Source of the DNA: Mycolicibacterium tusciae JS617
GTDB lineage: Bacteria > Actinomycetota > Actinomycetes > Mycobacteriales > Mycobacteriaceae
Reading direction: 5' to 3'
NCBI RefSeq assembly: GCF_000243415.2
Contig: NZ_KI912270.1
Coordinates: 6,839,837 to 6,903,836, forward strand
DNA length: 64,000 bases
Part shown: in pieces, positions 8,254-16,550 of the stretch
Layout of the letters: each line of letters starts with the position of its first letter
Numbering within the stretch: the first letter of the stretch is position 1
Program-made: the position numbers and the translations under genes
Notes under the pieces: generated by a model
The model's input: only the letters and a program-made list of their open reading frames with translations
Database searches by the model: none
Told to the model about the DNA's origin: nothing

Positions 8254-8913
8254 TTATACCGGGTCGAATGTGTTGATCAACCAGCGGTCATCGACCTTCT
8301 TCAGGCCGACCTTGACGCTACTGGCCGCAAACGCGCCGTCCGGATTCTCTTTGCTGGTGGTCGTTTGGTTGATGAACAACAGCACGGTCGCCGAGTCGGG
8401 TTGCATCTCGGACACCGCAGCCCGAATGACGGCGGCGACGGTCTTGACCTGTTTCTCCTTGGCAGCCGGCGTGACGATCTGTTCGGTGAATTGCGTGTAG
8501 TACGAAAGGAAGTCACCGGTCAGATTCGACTTGGCGGCCGTAAAGTCGTTTTCGAGAGTGTCCGGCGCATAGGACAGCAATGCGACGGTGCCCTTCTTCG
8601 CGGCCTCCAGCGCGACGTTGGCCGCCGCCGCATTGGTCTGCTGATCCACTCGGTATTGATAGAAGTACAGCCAGCCGGCCACTCCGGCGGAGACCACCAG
8701 TGCCGCGGCCACCAGAACGACGCCCAGAATGGCGCCCAGTGGGCGGCGGGCGCCGTTGCGACCCGCAGGCTCGGCGTCGTTGACGCCAGACTCCTCGACG
8801 ATATCGGCGCTTGACTCCTCTGGGACTTCCCCGGATTCGGTGATCTCGACCGCCTCGCCACTCTCCGCAGCGGTGGGTGCGTCCTCGGGCGTGGCTTTCT
8901 CGTCGGCGCTCAC
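8254..8913 (-). CDS. Mce-associated membrane protein
   Basis: 219 residues from GTG 8913, which overlaps the stop of the upstream gene as GTGA; the longer frame running up to 9402 is antisense to that gene. Residues 1-55 are acidic and disordered (EESSADIVEESGVND). A single membrane span follows near residues 60-85 (LGAILGVVLVAAALVV), then an extracytoplasmic SnoaL/NTF2-like fold with LLSYAPDTLENDFTAAKSNLTGDF, the hallmark of Mce-associated (Mas/Mam) proteins. Family members stabilise Mce complexes. Here the pair is 12 kb from the mce operon instead of directly downstream of mceF. Confidence 0.88.
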   Translation of the reverse strand: MSADEKATPEDAPTAAESGEAVEITESGEVPEESSADIVEESGVNDAEPAGRNGARRPLGAILGVVLVAAALVVSAGVAGWLYFYQYRVDQQTNAAAANVALEAAKKGTVALLSYAPDTLENDFTAAKSNLTGDFLSYYTQFTEQIVTPAAKEKQVKTVAAVIRAAVSEMQPDSATVLLFINQTTTSKENPDGAFAASSVKVGLKKVDDRWLINTFDPV

Positions 8914-9743
8914 GGTACGAACTCGACTTTCGACATCTTCACCTGTCCGCCGTCCACCCGTTCGAGGTTGACCGACAGCCGCCATGCGCGCGGCTCCTGT
9001 TTTGCACCAGAGGAATTGGTGACTCGGGAGGTGGCGGCGATCAGCACGACGGCCGATGTCGGGGTCATCGACTCGACCGCGGTGGCGGTGACGTTGACGT
9101 CGGTGATCACCTTGGCATCCTGGGCAACCTTGACGAAATCGGCCTGCTGGTCTTGGAAGTCCTTCTGGAACTGGCCCGTCGTGTTGTCGATGATGCGCTG
9201 CACGTCGGCTTCGGCGTTGTTGAAGTCCAACGACATCAAGGTCACGACACTCTGCCGGCCGGCTGCTTGATACTCCGCGTCGAGCTGTTGAGTTGCGACC
9301 ACTTTCCGATGCTGGTTCACCATGAGCACGCTGAGCGTGATCAGCGCGGCCGTGCCGAGCACCGCGAGTGTCATCGCGACGATCTTGAGGACGAGCCCCC
9401 ACCGGCGACCGCGTGGCGCGGTCTCCTCTTGTCCCTCGTCGGCGGTGTCGGGATGCTCGACGACGGCCTCGTCATCGGCCTCAGCATCCACCGCGACTGC
9501 GGTTTCGGCTTCGGCCTCCGCTTCAGCCTTGGCTTCCGCTTCGGATTCCTGCGCTTCGCGACGCAGCCGGATCGCCCGGGCCTTTGCGCGCGCCGCGGCG
9601 GCGATCGCCTCGGCCTCGGCCGCCTCGGCCTCAGCCACTTCGGCCAGCGTCAGCGCGTCGTTCATCGGGGCGTCCGGCGTCTTCGGCGCGTCCTCGACCG
9701 GATCGGGGTCGGTCACCGACGCACGACGCTTGAATGACGGCAC
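8910..9743 (-). CDS. Mce-associated membrane protein with Ala/Glu-rich N-terminus
   Basis: 277 residues. Residues about 30-95 form a long Ala/Glu stretch (AEVAEAEAAEAEAIAAAARA and later EAEAKAEAEAEAE), probably a coiled coil or extended cytoplasmic arm. A membrane span lies near residues 115-140 (LVLKIVAMTLAVLGTAALI). The extracytoplasmic domain contains VVTLMSLDFNNAEADVQRIIDNTTGQF, the Mas-family motif. It is the first gene of a three-gene unit with the second Mas protein and the IspD-like protein. A palindromic operator candidate lies at 9776-9790, 33 bp upstream of the start. Confidence 0.88.
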   Translation of the reverse strand: MPSFKRRASVTDPDPVEDAPKTPDAPMNDALTLAEVAEAEAAEAEAIAAAARAKARAIRLRREAQESEAEAKAEAEAEAETAVAVDAEADDEAVVEHPDTADEGQEETAPRGRRWGLVLKIVAMTLAVLGTAALITLSVLMVNQHRKVVATQQLDAEYQAAGRQSVVTLMSLDFNNAEADVQRIIDNTTGQFQKDFQDQQADFVKVAQDAKVITDVNVTATAVESMTPTSAVVLIAATSRVTNSSGAKQEPRAWRLSVNLERVDGGQVKMSKVEFVP

Positions 9744-9775
9744 GGCGACCTCCTTGTCCTATGCCCACTGATCAT

Positions 9776-9790
9776 GAGAATGCCATTATC
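9776..9790. promoter_or_regulatory. Operator candidate, GAGAAT-N3-ATTCTC family (site 1)
   Basis: GAGAAT-GCC-ATTATC, one mismatch from a perfect palindrome, 33 bp upstream of the Mas gene start at 9743. A repressor there would overlap the promoter of the Mas-Mas-IspD-like operon. Confidence 0.55.
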
Positions 9791-9885
9791 CTTTTTTGCG
9801 TATCGCCGCGACGATACCTTGCCCCCACAGGCCCGACAAATGCCGACCTTCCTGCGGAAATGCTATTTACACGCTGTGCGCACGC

Positions 9886-11349
9886 TCAGCGGTGTCGTTT
9901 GTGCAACTCGTCCTTCACCACCTTGCCGGTGGCGTTCAACGGCAGGTTGTCGAGGAACTCTACATACCGGGGCACCTTGAATCCCGCCATTCGTTGGCGG
10001 CTCCACTCGATGAGATCGTCGCTGCTGATCGCCGGTCCACCCGTCTTGGCGACGATGAACGCCTTGCCCACCTGACCCATCCTTTCATCCGGCACGCCGA
10101 TCACGGCCGCCTGCGCGACGGCCGGATGCTCCAGCAGGAACCCCTCGATCTCGGCAGGATAGGCGTTGAAGCCGCCGACGATGAACATGTCCTTCTTGCG
10201 GCCGACGATCCGCAGCCGTCCCGCCGCGTCGAGTGTGCCGAGGTCGCCGGTGTGCAGCCACCCGTCGTCATCGATCGTTTCGGCGGTGGCGGCGGGATCG
10301 TCGAGGTATCCCTGCATCACGGTGTAACCGCGTACCAGCACCTCGCCATCGTCGGCGATCCGAACCTCGACTCCGTCGCACGCGCTCCCCGCGGTGGTCG
10401 CGATGTCTTCGAAGGAGTCGCCTGGCCTCGACAGCGTCACCGTGCCCGCCTCGGTCAAGCCGTAGCCGGTGGCCAGCGTCTGGAACGGCAACTCCTCATG
10501 CACTCGCCGGACCAGTTCCACGGGAATATCCGCAGCACCGGTCACACCTGCGCGCAGGGTGGACAGCTTGCCCTTGTCGTCGACCGCAAGTAGTGAGTGA
10601 TACAGCGTGGGCGGCCCGGGAAGCATCGTGATCCGCTCGGCGGCAATCAGTTCCACGACACGGTCGATATCGAAGACGTCCACCGGAACCATGGTCGCCC
10701 CGCGCGTGAATGACGCGATCAGTCCCGCCTTGTAGCCGAAGGTGTGGAAGTAGGGGTTGACCATCAGATACCGGTCACCCTCGCGCAGGTCGGCGAGCTC
10801 ACACCATTCGGCGTAGAGACGCAGATTCTGCTGGTGATTCATCATCACACCCTTCGGGCGCCCGGTCGTGCCCGAGGTGAAGATGATGTCGGAGATGTCC
10901 GTGCCCTCCAGACCGTCGGCCTCCAACGGTGAACCGCCGGAAAGGAAGTCGGACTTCAGATCGATCACCGGAATACCTGCGGGGGCGGAGTAGTCCTGGC
11001 CGAGAAATCCCGTCTGGGCCATCACCGCCTTCGCCCCACTGCGGGTGATGATGTCGGCCGCCTCTTCGTCCTTGAAGCGCGTATTCACCGGAACGAGGAC
11101 TCCGCCGGCGGTCAAAAGGCCGAATGCGGCGATGATCCACTCGGCGCAGTTGGGCGCCCAGATCGCTACCCGATCGCCCTTTCCGATACCGAAATCAGCG
11201 AACGCTCCTGCCGCGCAACGAATCCGATCGACGACCTCGATGAAACTGAGGCGCAGCGGACCGTCGACAACCGCTTCTGCATCGCCGAACCGGTCCGCCG
11301 CGCTCAAGACCATCTCGGGGATGGTCTTGAAGGTTTGGGTGCCCGTCAC
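9886..11349 (-). CDS. Acyl-CoA synthetase, FadD3-like
   Basis: 487 residues from GTG 11349, overlapping the upstream stop as GTGA. It has the adenylate-forming motifs in order: the P-loop IIFTSGTTGRPKGV (about residue 155), NPYFHTFGYKAGL, the LPGPPTLYHSLL segment, YGLTEAGTVTL, GWLHTGDLGTLDAAG, and the C-terminal lysine motif NATGKVVKDEL. The FHTFGYKAG and LPGPPT segments and the overall length resemble M. tuberculosis FadD3, which activates a steroid-derived alicyclic propionate. It probably makes the CoA thioester of a ring-containing carboxylic acid, but the substrate is inferred. It is co-transcribed with the amidohydrolase just upstream. Confidence 0.9.
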   Translation of the reverse strand: MTGTQTFKTIPEMVLSAADRFGDAEAVVDGPLRLSFIEVVDRIRCAAGAFADFGIGKGDRVAIWAPNCAEWIIAAFGLLTAGGVLVPVNTRFKDEEAADIITRSGAKAVMAQTGFLGQDYSAPAGIPVIDLKSDFLSGGSPLEADGLEGTDISDIIFTSGTTGRPKGVMMNHQQNLRLYAEWCELADLREGDRYLMVNPYFHTFGYKAGLIASFTRGATMVPVDVFDIDRVVELIAAERITMLPGPPTLYHSLLAVDDKGKLSTLRAGVTGAADIPVELVRRVHEELPFQTLATGYGLTEAGTVTLSRPGDSFEDIATTAGSACDGVEVRIADDGEVLVRGYTVMQGYLDDPAATAETIDDDGWLHTGDLGTLDAAGRLRIVGRKKDMFIVGGFNAYPAEIEGFLLEHPAVAQAAVIGVPDERMGQVGKAFIVAKTGGPAISSDDLIEWSRQRMAGFKVPRYVEFLDNLPLNATGKVVKDELHKRHR

Positions 11350-12536
11350 ACGGTGACGAGGCGACCAAGGTTGCCGCCCATGATCTTCGCCTGATCCTCC
11401 ATGGAGAGGTGCTCGAGCGCGGTCACATAGTGGGTCGGCTCCGCAAGGCCTTCAGGGTGCGGCCAGTCGGAGCCGTAGAGCACCTGGTCGACGCCGATCA
11501 GGTTGATCAAATCGTCGATGCCCTCTTCGTAGAACGGGCTGACGAAGATGCGGTTCTTGATCTCCTCCATCGGGTTACCCGGGAAGGCTTCGGGCGCCTT
11601 CTTGTAGACCTCGGCCATGGAGTCCAGAAGCGGGAACATCCACTTCGACCCGGCCTCGACGATGCCCACCTTCAACTTCGGGAACCGGAACAGTGCACCG
11701 TGAATTACCCAGGAGGCCACGGCATCCTGGATCGGCCGCCACTCGTTGAGGATCGACATCGCGTTGGTCTGGAACGGCAGCATTTCCTGCGCGGCACCGT
11801 CCCACTCCGAGGTGTAGCGGGAGTAACCGCTGTCGCTGGAGTGCATGCCGACGAAGACGTCGTACTCGACGCACTTCTGCCAGAACGGGTCGAACTCGGG
11901 CAGCGCGAACGACCGCGGGCCGCGGAACCCGGGCACCGGCGCGGGGCGGATGAGGATCGCGCGGGCACCGCGCTTGACCGCCCAGTCCAACTCCTCGATC
12001 GCCTTCTCGACGATGGGCAGGGTGATCACCGGGGTGGTGAAGATGCGGTTCTTGTAGTTGAAGCCCCACACCTCGTGCAGCCACTCGTTGAGCGCGTGGA
12101 TGATGACGTGGATGGCGAGCGGATCGTCGGAGAGACGCTCCTCGATCAGGCTGGCCAGCGTCGGGAACATCAGCGAACGGTCCAGACCCAGTTCGTTCAT
12201 CTTCTCCAGCCGCGGCTCGGGCTCGAAGAAGGCGGGAATCGCCCGCATCGGCTCACCGAAGAGTTCGCGCTTGCTCTTGCCGTCGGGGTTGCCGAACTTG
12301 AAGTACTCCTCCCATGCGCCCGGCTTGGCGACCACCGAGAAGGTGGGGTTCGGGATGTAGTTGCTGATCTGGCCCTTCAGCGCGATCTTGGTGCGGCCGT
12401 TGATCTCGACGTACTGGACGACGTCCTTGTACTCCTTGGGTAGGTACTTGGTCATCGCCTCCGGCGGCTCGTACAGATGATTGTCCGCGTCGAACAGCGG
12501 AAACGGAATGTCGACCCGGTGTGACAGCTGACCCAT
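11346..12536 (-). CDS. Amidohydrolase_2 family metal-dependent hydrolase
   Basis: 396 residues, a TIM-barrel protein of the ACMSD-like amidohydrolase-2 family. The N-terminal metal region reads FPLFDADNHLYEPPEA, a DxDxH variant instead of HxH. Mid-barrel His occurs in VFVGMHSSDSGY. The C-terminal catalytic segment VLYGSDWPHPEGLAEP keeps the conserved Asp. Family members hydrolyse or decarboxylate ring-derived acids. It overlaps the FadD gene by 4 bp and has a perfect palindromic operator candidate 23 bp upstream. The two other amidohydrolases at 54946 and 56070 belong to the same broad family but are not close copies. Confidence 0.88.
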   Translation of the reverse strand: MGQLSHRVDIPFPLFDADNHLYEPPEAMTKYLPKEYKDVVQYVEINGRTKIALKGQISNYIPNPTFSVVAKPGAWEEYFKFGNPDGKSKRELFGEPMRAIPAFFEPEPRLEKMNELGLDRSLMFPTLASLIEERLSDDPLAIHVIIHALNEWLHEVWGFNYKNRIFTTPVITLPIVEKAIEELDWAVKRGARAILIRPAPVPGFRGPRSFALPEFDPFWQKCVEYDVFVGMHSSDSGYSRYTSEWDGAAQEMLPFQTNAMSILNEWRPIQDAVASWVIHGALFRFPKLKVGIVEAGSKWMFPLLDSMAEVYKKAPEAFPGNPMEEIKNRIFVSPFYEEGIDDLINLIGVDQVLYGSDWPHPEGLAEPTHYVTALEHLSMEDQAKIMGGNLGRLVTV

Positions 12537-12558
12537 GAAAGACTCCTTATCCTCTTAC

Positions 12559-12573
12559 GAGAATCCTATTCTC
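12559..12573. promoter_or_regulatory. Operator candidate, GAGAAT-N3-ATTCTC family (site 2, perfect)
   Basis: Perfect palindrome GAGAAT-CCT-ATTCTC in the 59-bp gap between the amidohydrolase start (12536) and the upstream fadD stop (12596). It makes the amidohydrolase-fadD3-like pair a separately regulated unit. Confidence 0.65.
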
Positions 12574-12595
12574 CTGCTGCCACGGTAACAAGGTT

Positions 12596-14155
12596 TTACG
12601 GCTGAGTGGTAACGGCGTTCTCACGCACCTGCTCCCGCACCCGAAACTTTTGCACCTTGCCGCTCGCTGTGCGTGGGAAGTCTTCGCCGTTGGGGACTCG
12701 AAGAAGCTCCTCCGGCCATTTCTGGACGGCGACGCCTGCTGCCTTGAAATGCGCACGGACCTCGTCGATTGTCGGCATTTCGTGACCCTCACGAACCCGC
12801 AGCACCGCGGCCGCACGCTCACCGAGGCGGTCGTCAGGCACCGCCACCACCACGGCCTCGACGACGGCGGGCATGGCGAGGAGCACCTCCTCGACTTCGA
12901 GTGCGCTGATGTTCTCCCCACCGCGGATGATCACGTCCGCCTTACGGTCGGTGATGGTGAGGTATCCGTCGTCGTCGAGGACACCGACGTCGCCGGTGCG
13001 GTACCAACCATCCGTGTCGAACGCGCGCTTGGTCATCGAATCGTCGGTGTAGCCGAGGCACAGATCGGGGCCGCGACTGAAGATCTCGCCGTCGGGGCCG
13101 AGCCGGATCTCCACTCCGGGGCGGACGTCGCCGTCGGTGAACAGCCGCTTGTCCTCCGGCGCGCTGCGTCGTAAGCCGGTGATCGACGGGTGCTCGGTGC
13201 TGCCATAGGAGCGGAACACGAACATTCCGAGGTCGGCCAGCCGGCGGGTCACCGCGGCCGGAACCGTCGAGCCGCCGAGCCCGACCGTCGTGAAGTGGCG
13301 AACGTGGTCCGGCGTGCAGTCCGGATGATCAAGCACGCTGGTGACGAAGTAGGGCGGCCCGCCGCCGATCGACAACCCGTCGCGTTCGATCAGTTCGAGT
13401 ACCCGCCCCGGATCCCACACGTCGCACAGGTCGATGGGCGCACCTTCGAGCACCGGGATGAGGAAGGCTCCGAGCATCCCGATGAAGTGGCCGACCGGAG
13501 TGGCAGTCAGCTGCCTGCCACGGTCGGGTGGGTAGTTCTCGAGGAGCTGACGCGTCTCGAAGCCAAGCGTCTGATGGCTGTGGATGACGCCCTTGGGATT
13601 GCTCGTGGTGCCCGAGGTGAAGGCGATCAACGCGGGACTGGCGGGGTCCGCGGCGATGGTGCCCGTCATCGGTTCCTCGGCCAGGAGGTCGTCGTATGTA
13701 CTGCCCACCAGACCGACGATCGGCACGTCTGCGCAGAGGTCGGCCTGGAACGTCATCCGGCCGAATTCGGCAGTGGTGATGAAGACTTTCGGCCGAGCCG
13801 CCGACATGATGTGGCCGAGTTCCCTGCGACCGTAGAAGTGCACGATCGGCACGGTCACCGCACCAAGGAATGTCGAGGCCCAGAACGCCGCGGCGGCCTC
13901 CACCCAGTTCGGCAGCTGAATTGCCACGACATCGCCGGCGCCGACGCCACGCAGGCGCAGCCCTTCGGCCAACCTGCGGGCCTGGATCTCGACGTCGGAA
14001 AAGGTGCCGGAGAATGGGCGCACCGCGGAATGCACGTGGAAGGCCGTGGCGGGATTGGCAGCCAGCCCGCCGGCCACCAGATCCCCGAGGGTCTCCTGCG
14101 TCCACCACCCTTCTGCTACATAGCGTTTGGTCAGGTCCTCGGGGATGTTTCGCAT
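12596..14155 (-). CDS. Acyl-CoA synthetase (FadD family)
   Basis: 519 residues from ATG 14155. The frame is open to 14704, but that part is antisense to the enoyl-CoA hydratase. Motifs: ALIAFTSGTTSNPKGVIHSH (P-loop), FRSYGSTEHPSITG, GWYRTGDVGVLDDDG, and the C-terminal TASGKVQKFRVRE with the adenylation lysine. It is divergent from an enoyl-CoA hydratase; the shared 115-bp region carries an ATTCTC-N7-GAGAAT operator candidate. The leader just upstream (14159-14188) is identical over 30 bp to sequence in front of the CoA-transferase gene at 32789. An alternative start inside that leader would add MSRVREEQRN. Confidence 0.9.
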   Translation of the reverse strand: MRNIPEDLTKRYVAEGWWTQETLGDLVAGGLAANPATAFHVHSAVRPFSGTFSDVEIQARRLAEGLRLRGVGAGDVVAIQLPNWVEAAAAFWASTFLGAVTVPIVHFYGRRELGHIMSAARPKVFITTAEFGRMTFQADLCADVPIVGLVGSTYDDLLAEEPMTGTIAADPASPALIAFTSGTTSNPKGVIHSHQTLGFETRQLLENYPPDRGRQLTATPVGHFIGMLGAFLIPVLEGAPIDLCDVWDPGRVLELIERDGLSIGGGPPYFVTSVLDHPDCTPDHVRHFTTVGLGGSTVPAAVTRRLADLGMFVFRSYGSTEHPSITGLRRSAPEDKRLFTDGDVRPGVEIRLGPDGEIFSRGPDLCLGYTDDSMTKRAFDTDGWYRTGDVGVLDDDGYLTITDRKADVIIRGGENISALEVEEVLLAMPAVVEAVVVAVPDDRLGERAAAVLRVREGHEMPTIDEVRAHFKAAGVAVQKWPEELLRVPNGEDFPRTASGKVQKFRVREQVRENAVTTQP

Positions 14156-14158
14156 GTT

Positions 14159-14188
14159 CCTCTGCTCTTCGCGCACGCGGCTCATCGC
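14159..14188 (-). repeat. 30-bp repeated leader element, copy 1
   Basis: Identical over 30 bp to 32797-32826. Read on the minus strand it starts GCGATGAGCCGCG and ends GAAGAGCAGAGG, and the fadD start codon follows 3 nt later. The AGCAGAGG end resembles a Shine-Dalgarno sequence. Here it is untranslated; the other copy lies inside a coding sequence. Confidence 0.75.
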
Positions 14189-14224
14189 TGGTACGGCTGC
14201 TCCTTGGCGTCGCGCAACGATGCT

Positions 14225-14243
14225 ATTCTCCGCTGAAGAGAAT
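14225..14243. promoter_or_regulatory. Operator candidate in divergent fadD/echA promoter (site 3)
   Basis: Perfect inverted repeat ATTCTC-N7-GAGAAT. The right half also begins GAGAATGCC, as in site 1. It lies 27 bp upstream of the hydratase start at 14271 and 69 bp from the fadD start. The same N7 arrangement occurs at 16508-16526. Confidence 0.6.
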
Positions 14244-14270
14244 GCCAATACCGGAGACGGAGAACGCTTG

Positions 14271-14996
14271 ATGGTCGATCTCGAGTTGGACGACGGCCTC
14301 GCGGTCATCACGATCGACCGACCGCATGCCCGCAACGCCATCTCCCTGGAGACGATGGACCAGCTGGAGAAAGCGCTCGACGGGGCGCACGGCGCGGCTG
14401 CGCTCGTGATCACAGGTGCGGGCGATCGCGCGTTCGTCTCCGGAGGCGACCTCAAGGAACTCAGCGCACTGCGCACCGAACTCGACGCGTCGGCGATGGC
14501 TTTCCGGATGCGGAGCATCTGCGACCGGATCGCCGGCTTTGCAGGACCGACGATCGCGGCGATGAACGGCCACGCGCTGGGCGGCGGCGCCGAATTCGCG
14601 GTTTCGGCCGATATCCGGGTGGCCGCCGACGACATCAAAGTCGGTTTCAACCAGGTGTCGCTGGAAATCATGCCGGCGTGGGGCGGGGCCGAGCGTCTCG
14701 TCACGCTGGTCGGCTACAGCAGGGCATTGCTGTTGGCGGGCAGTGGCACCATCATCGGCGCCGCGGAAGCCGAACGGATAGGACTGATCGACCGCGTCAT
14801 CCCGCGCGCGTCGTTCGATGGTGGCTGGCGTGATCTCGCCCGCGCACTGGCCAGCCGTCCTGCGGGTGAGATCAAGCGCGTGATGAAAGGAGCGACGACT
14901 ACCGAGGCCGTCGCAGCCTTTGCGCGGCTGTGGGTCTCGGACGAACACTGGGCCGCCGCCGACAAAGTGATGAAGCGCGACAAACGCGACAAATAG
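14271..14996 (+). CDS. Enoyl-CoA hydratase/isomerase family protein
   Basis: 241 residues from ATG 14271; upstream codons of the frame overlap the operator region and are unlikely to be translated. Crotonase features are present: an N-terminal IDRPHARNAISLETM, oxyanion-hole segments GDRAFVSGGDLKEL and AMNGHALGGGAEFAVSADI, and EIMPAWGGAERL in the position of the active-site helix. It probably hydrates a 2-enoyl-CoA made by the FadE enzymes of this cluster, although crotonase-fold isomerases and hydrolases look similar. It is convergent with the VOC protein (5 bp gap). Confidence 0.88.
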   Translation: MVDLELDDGLAVITIDRPHARNAISLETMDQLEKALDGAHGAAALVITGAGDRAFVSGGDLKELSALRTELDASAMAFRMRSICDRIAGFAGPTIAAMNGHALGGGAEFAVSADIRVAADDIKVGFNQVSLEIMPAWGGAERLVTLVGYSRALLLAGSGTIIGAAEAERIGLIDRVIPRASFDGGWRDLARALASRPAGEIKRVMKGATTTEAVAAFARLWVSDEHWAAADKVMKRDKRDK

Positions 14997-15001
14997 GTCG
15001 C

Positions 15002-15523
15002 TTACGCTCCGAGAACGCGGATCGGGTCGCTGCCGTCCCACTCAACGGCCGCTTCCCGGACGAATTTGCCCATGCCGGAGGTGATTTCGTTGTCTTCCAT
15101 GATCTCGATGACTGTGGCTGGACTGTTGGGCGGCTCGACATAGGCGAACCGCGTCCCGACATCCTCGTCGCCGAGCCATACCACCTCCCAGCCGGCTTCC
15201 CGTACCGATGCCATGGTGGCGTCGAAATTGTCGGTCCAGTAAGCCAGTTGGTGATACCCAGGGCCACTGGCCGCCAGGAACTCGGTGTAGATGCTCGGGG
15301 TGTCACCCTCCTGCTGGATCAGCTCGATCTGCATCTCCCCGCTATTGGCCAATGCCATCGAGATCGAGACCTGGCACGGCCGGCCGCGGTAGGACGCGCG
15401 GATGGGAATGCCGGACATGACGAAGAACGGACCGACACCCAGGTCGAGCCAGGACGCCAGCGCCGCGTCGAGATCCTCGACGATGTAACCGATTTGGCGG
15501 ATCGGTCCCGGCAGAATGCTCAC
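15002..15523 (-). CDS. VOC (glyoxalase/dioxygenase) superfamily protein
   Basis: 173 residues with two beta-alpha-beta-beta-beta modules: IRQIGYIVEDLDAALASWLD at the N-terminus and GYHQLAYWTDNFDATMASVREAG in the second half. Candidate metal ligands are His in GYHQLAYW and Glu in QIELIQQEG and VIEIMEDN. Members include epimerases such as methylmalonyl-CoA epimerase, lyases and ring-cleaving dioxygenases; length and motifs do not decide between them. It overlaps the upstream SnoaL-like gene by 4 bp, so the two are translated together. Confidence 0.82.
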   Translation of the reverse strand: MSILPGPIRQIGYIVEDLDAALASWLDLGVGPFFVMSGIPIRASYRGRPCQVSISMALANSGEMQIELIQQEGDTPSIYTEFLAASGPGYHQLAYWTDNFDATMASVREAGWEVVWLGDEDVGTRFAYVEPPNSPATVIEIMEDNEITSGMGKFVREAAVEWDGSDPIRVLGA

Positions 15524-15933
15524 GAAGGAGCGCCGGCCTGCACACGGGCGATGTTCGTTGCGCGGCGGGCGATACGCCAGCCCTCGGAGGTTCGAACGAG
15601 TTCGTCGTCGTAATGCCCAAGCGCCTCAACCCAACTGCCGGGATCATCGGGCACCGCCTGCAGCACGGCATGCACGTAGGACCGTGCCGTGGCCCGATCC
15701 CCATCGACAGTGATCGTGAAGTTCGTCAGTCGGTGGTACGTCGGCCCCATGGCGTCGTGCAACTGAGTCATCAGGTCGGTGATGGCATCGACACCCGAGT
15801 ACCGCCCGACCTCGCCGTAGTCGCAGTCGACGTCTTGGGTCCAGCAGGTGCGCAGTAGCGCCCAGTCCTTGAAGTCGATTCCGGTGGCGTAGCGGATCAG
15901 AACGTCTGCGATCTGCGCTTTATCGGCGTCCAC
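15520..15933 (-). CDS. SnoaL/NTF2-like protein
   Basis: 137 residues in a single NTF2-like cone: ADVLIRYATGIDFKDWALLRTCW at the N-terminus, the central VDAITDLMTQLHDAMGPTYHRLTNF, and YDDELVRTSEGWRIARR at the end. This is the SnoaL_4 pattern seen in steroid isomerase/dehydratase-like proteins of catabolic clusters. Its job is probably a dehydration or isomerisation, or binding of a hydrophobic intermediate. It forms a two-gene unit with the VOC protein. Confidence 0.82.
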   Translation of the reverse strand: MDADKAQIADVLIRYATGIDFKDWALLRTCWTQDVDCDYGEVGRYSGVDAITDLMTQLHDAMGPTYHRLTNFTITVDGDRATARSYVHAVLQAVPDDPGSWVEALGHYDDELVRTSEGWRIARRATNIARVQAGAPS

Positions 15934-16014
15934 ACGGGCAGGCTAACGCACGCCGAGCTTGGCAGCTCCCACATCACGGCGCTTCGGAACGGCTACAAGA
16001 CCTAGGGTGTATGC

Positions 16015-16497
16015 GTGCGACGTTGGCGCGTTGACCCGCTTGATCGCGCGCTCGACGCGGTGTCGGAGCTCGAACTTCCGCCTGCCGTGTTCAAGACGTG
16101 TCCGTGGCAGCCTCGTGAGCTCATCGACACCGGCCTTCGGCAGTGGCTGAGGTGTTGTGCGGCGGCGATCCGCGACAACCAGGTGATCGGGATGCCGTCG
16201 CATGCGGTGGACGAGGCGTGGCATGGGCTGATCCTGTGCACCGCCCGATACGCCGAGTTCTGCGACAAGGCATACGGCCGGTTCCTGCATCACCATCCCG
16301 ACGGCGGCGCACCCATCGAGGTGGTCAGCGATTCAATGGAGGAGCAGCTGCGCAGAACGGTGATCGCGTGGTCGATCGCGGCGCAACCCGGCGAGCAGTG
16401 CGTGCTGTGGGACCTCGATCGGCGTGTCGGGGTGGATCGGCCGTGGGGCCTGGACCTCGCCCGGATAGCGGCGATCGAGGCCGACATCCCGCGCTGA
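16015..16497 (+). CDS. Glycine-rich-domain-protein-like hypothetical protein
   Basis: 160 residues from GTG 16015. The diagnostic segment is SHAVDEAWHGLILCTARYAEFC followed by GRFLHHHP, the His/Cys-rich pattern of the GRDP-like (DUF1399-type) family, whose function in bacteria is unknown. The conserved His, Cys and Trp residues could bind a metal, but this is inference. It stands alone, upstream of the DUF35-thiolase pair and its operator, with no evident link to the catabolic genes. Confidence 0.7.
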   Translation: MRRWRVDPLDRALDAVSELELPPAVFKTCPWQPRELIDTGLRQWLRCCAAAIRDNQVIGMPSHAVDEAWHGLILCTARYAEFCDKAYGRFLHHHPDGGAPIEVVSDSMEEQLRRTVIAWSIAAQPGEQCVLWDLDRRVGVDRPWGLDLARIAAIEADIPR

Positions 16498-16507
16498 GAC
16501 GGGCACT

Positions 16508-16535
16508 GTTCTCTCTAGACGAGAACGCCATTTCC
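16508..16535. promoter_or_regulatory. Operator candidate upstream of DUF35-thiolase pair (site 4)
   Basis: GTTCTC-N7-GAGAAC at 16508-16526, overlapping GAGAAC-GCC-ATTTCC at 16521-16535. The outer N7 spacing matches site 3 and the GCC spacer matches sites 1 and 3. It ends 15 bp before the GTG start at 16551. Confidence 0.55.
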
Positions 16536-16550
16536 GATTAGGGTCAACCC

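Noticed and set aside
8914-9402. Extension of the Mas frame upstream of 8913
   Set aside because: It is antisense-frame sequence within the other Mas gene; the GTGA overlap at 8910-8913 is a normal coupled start.
14156-14704. Extension of the fadD frame upstream of 14155
   Set aside because: It covers the divergent promoter and the enoyl-CoA hydratase gene on the other strand.
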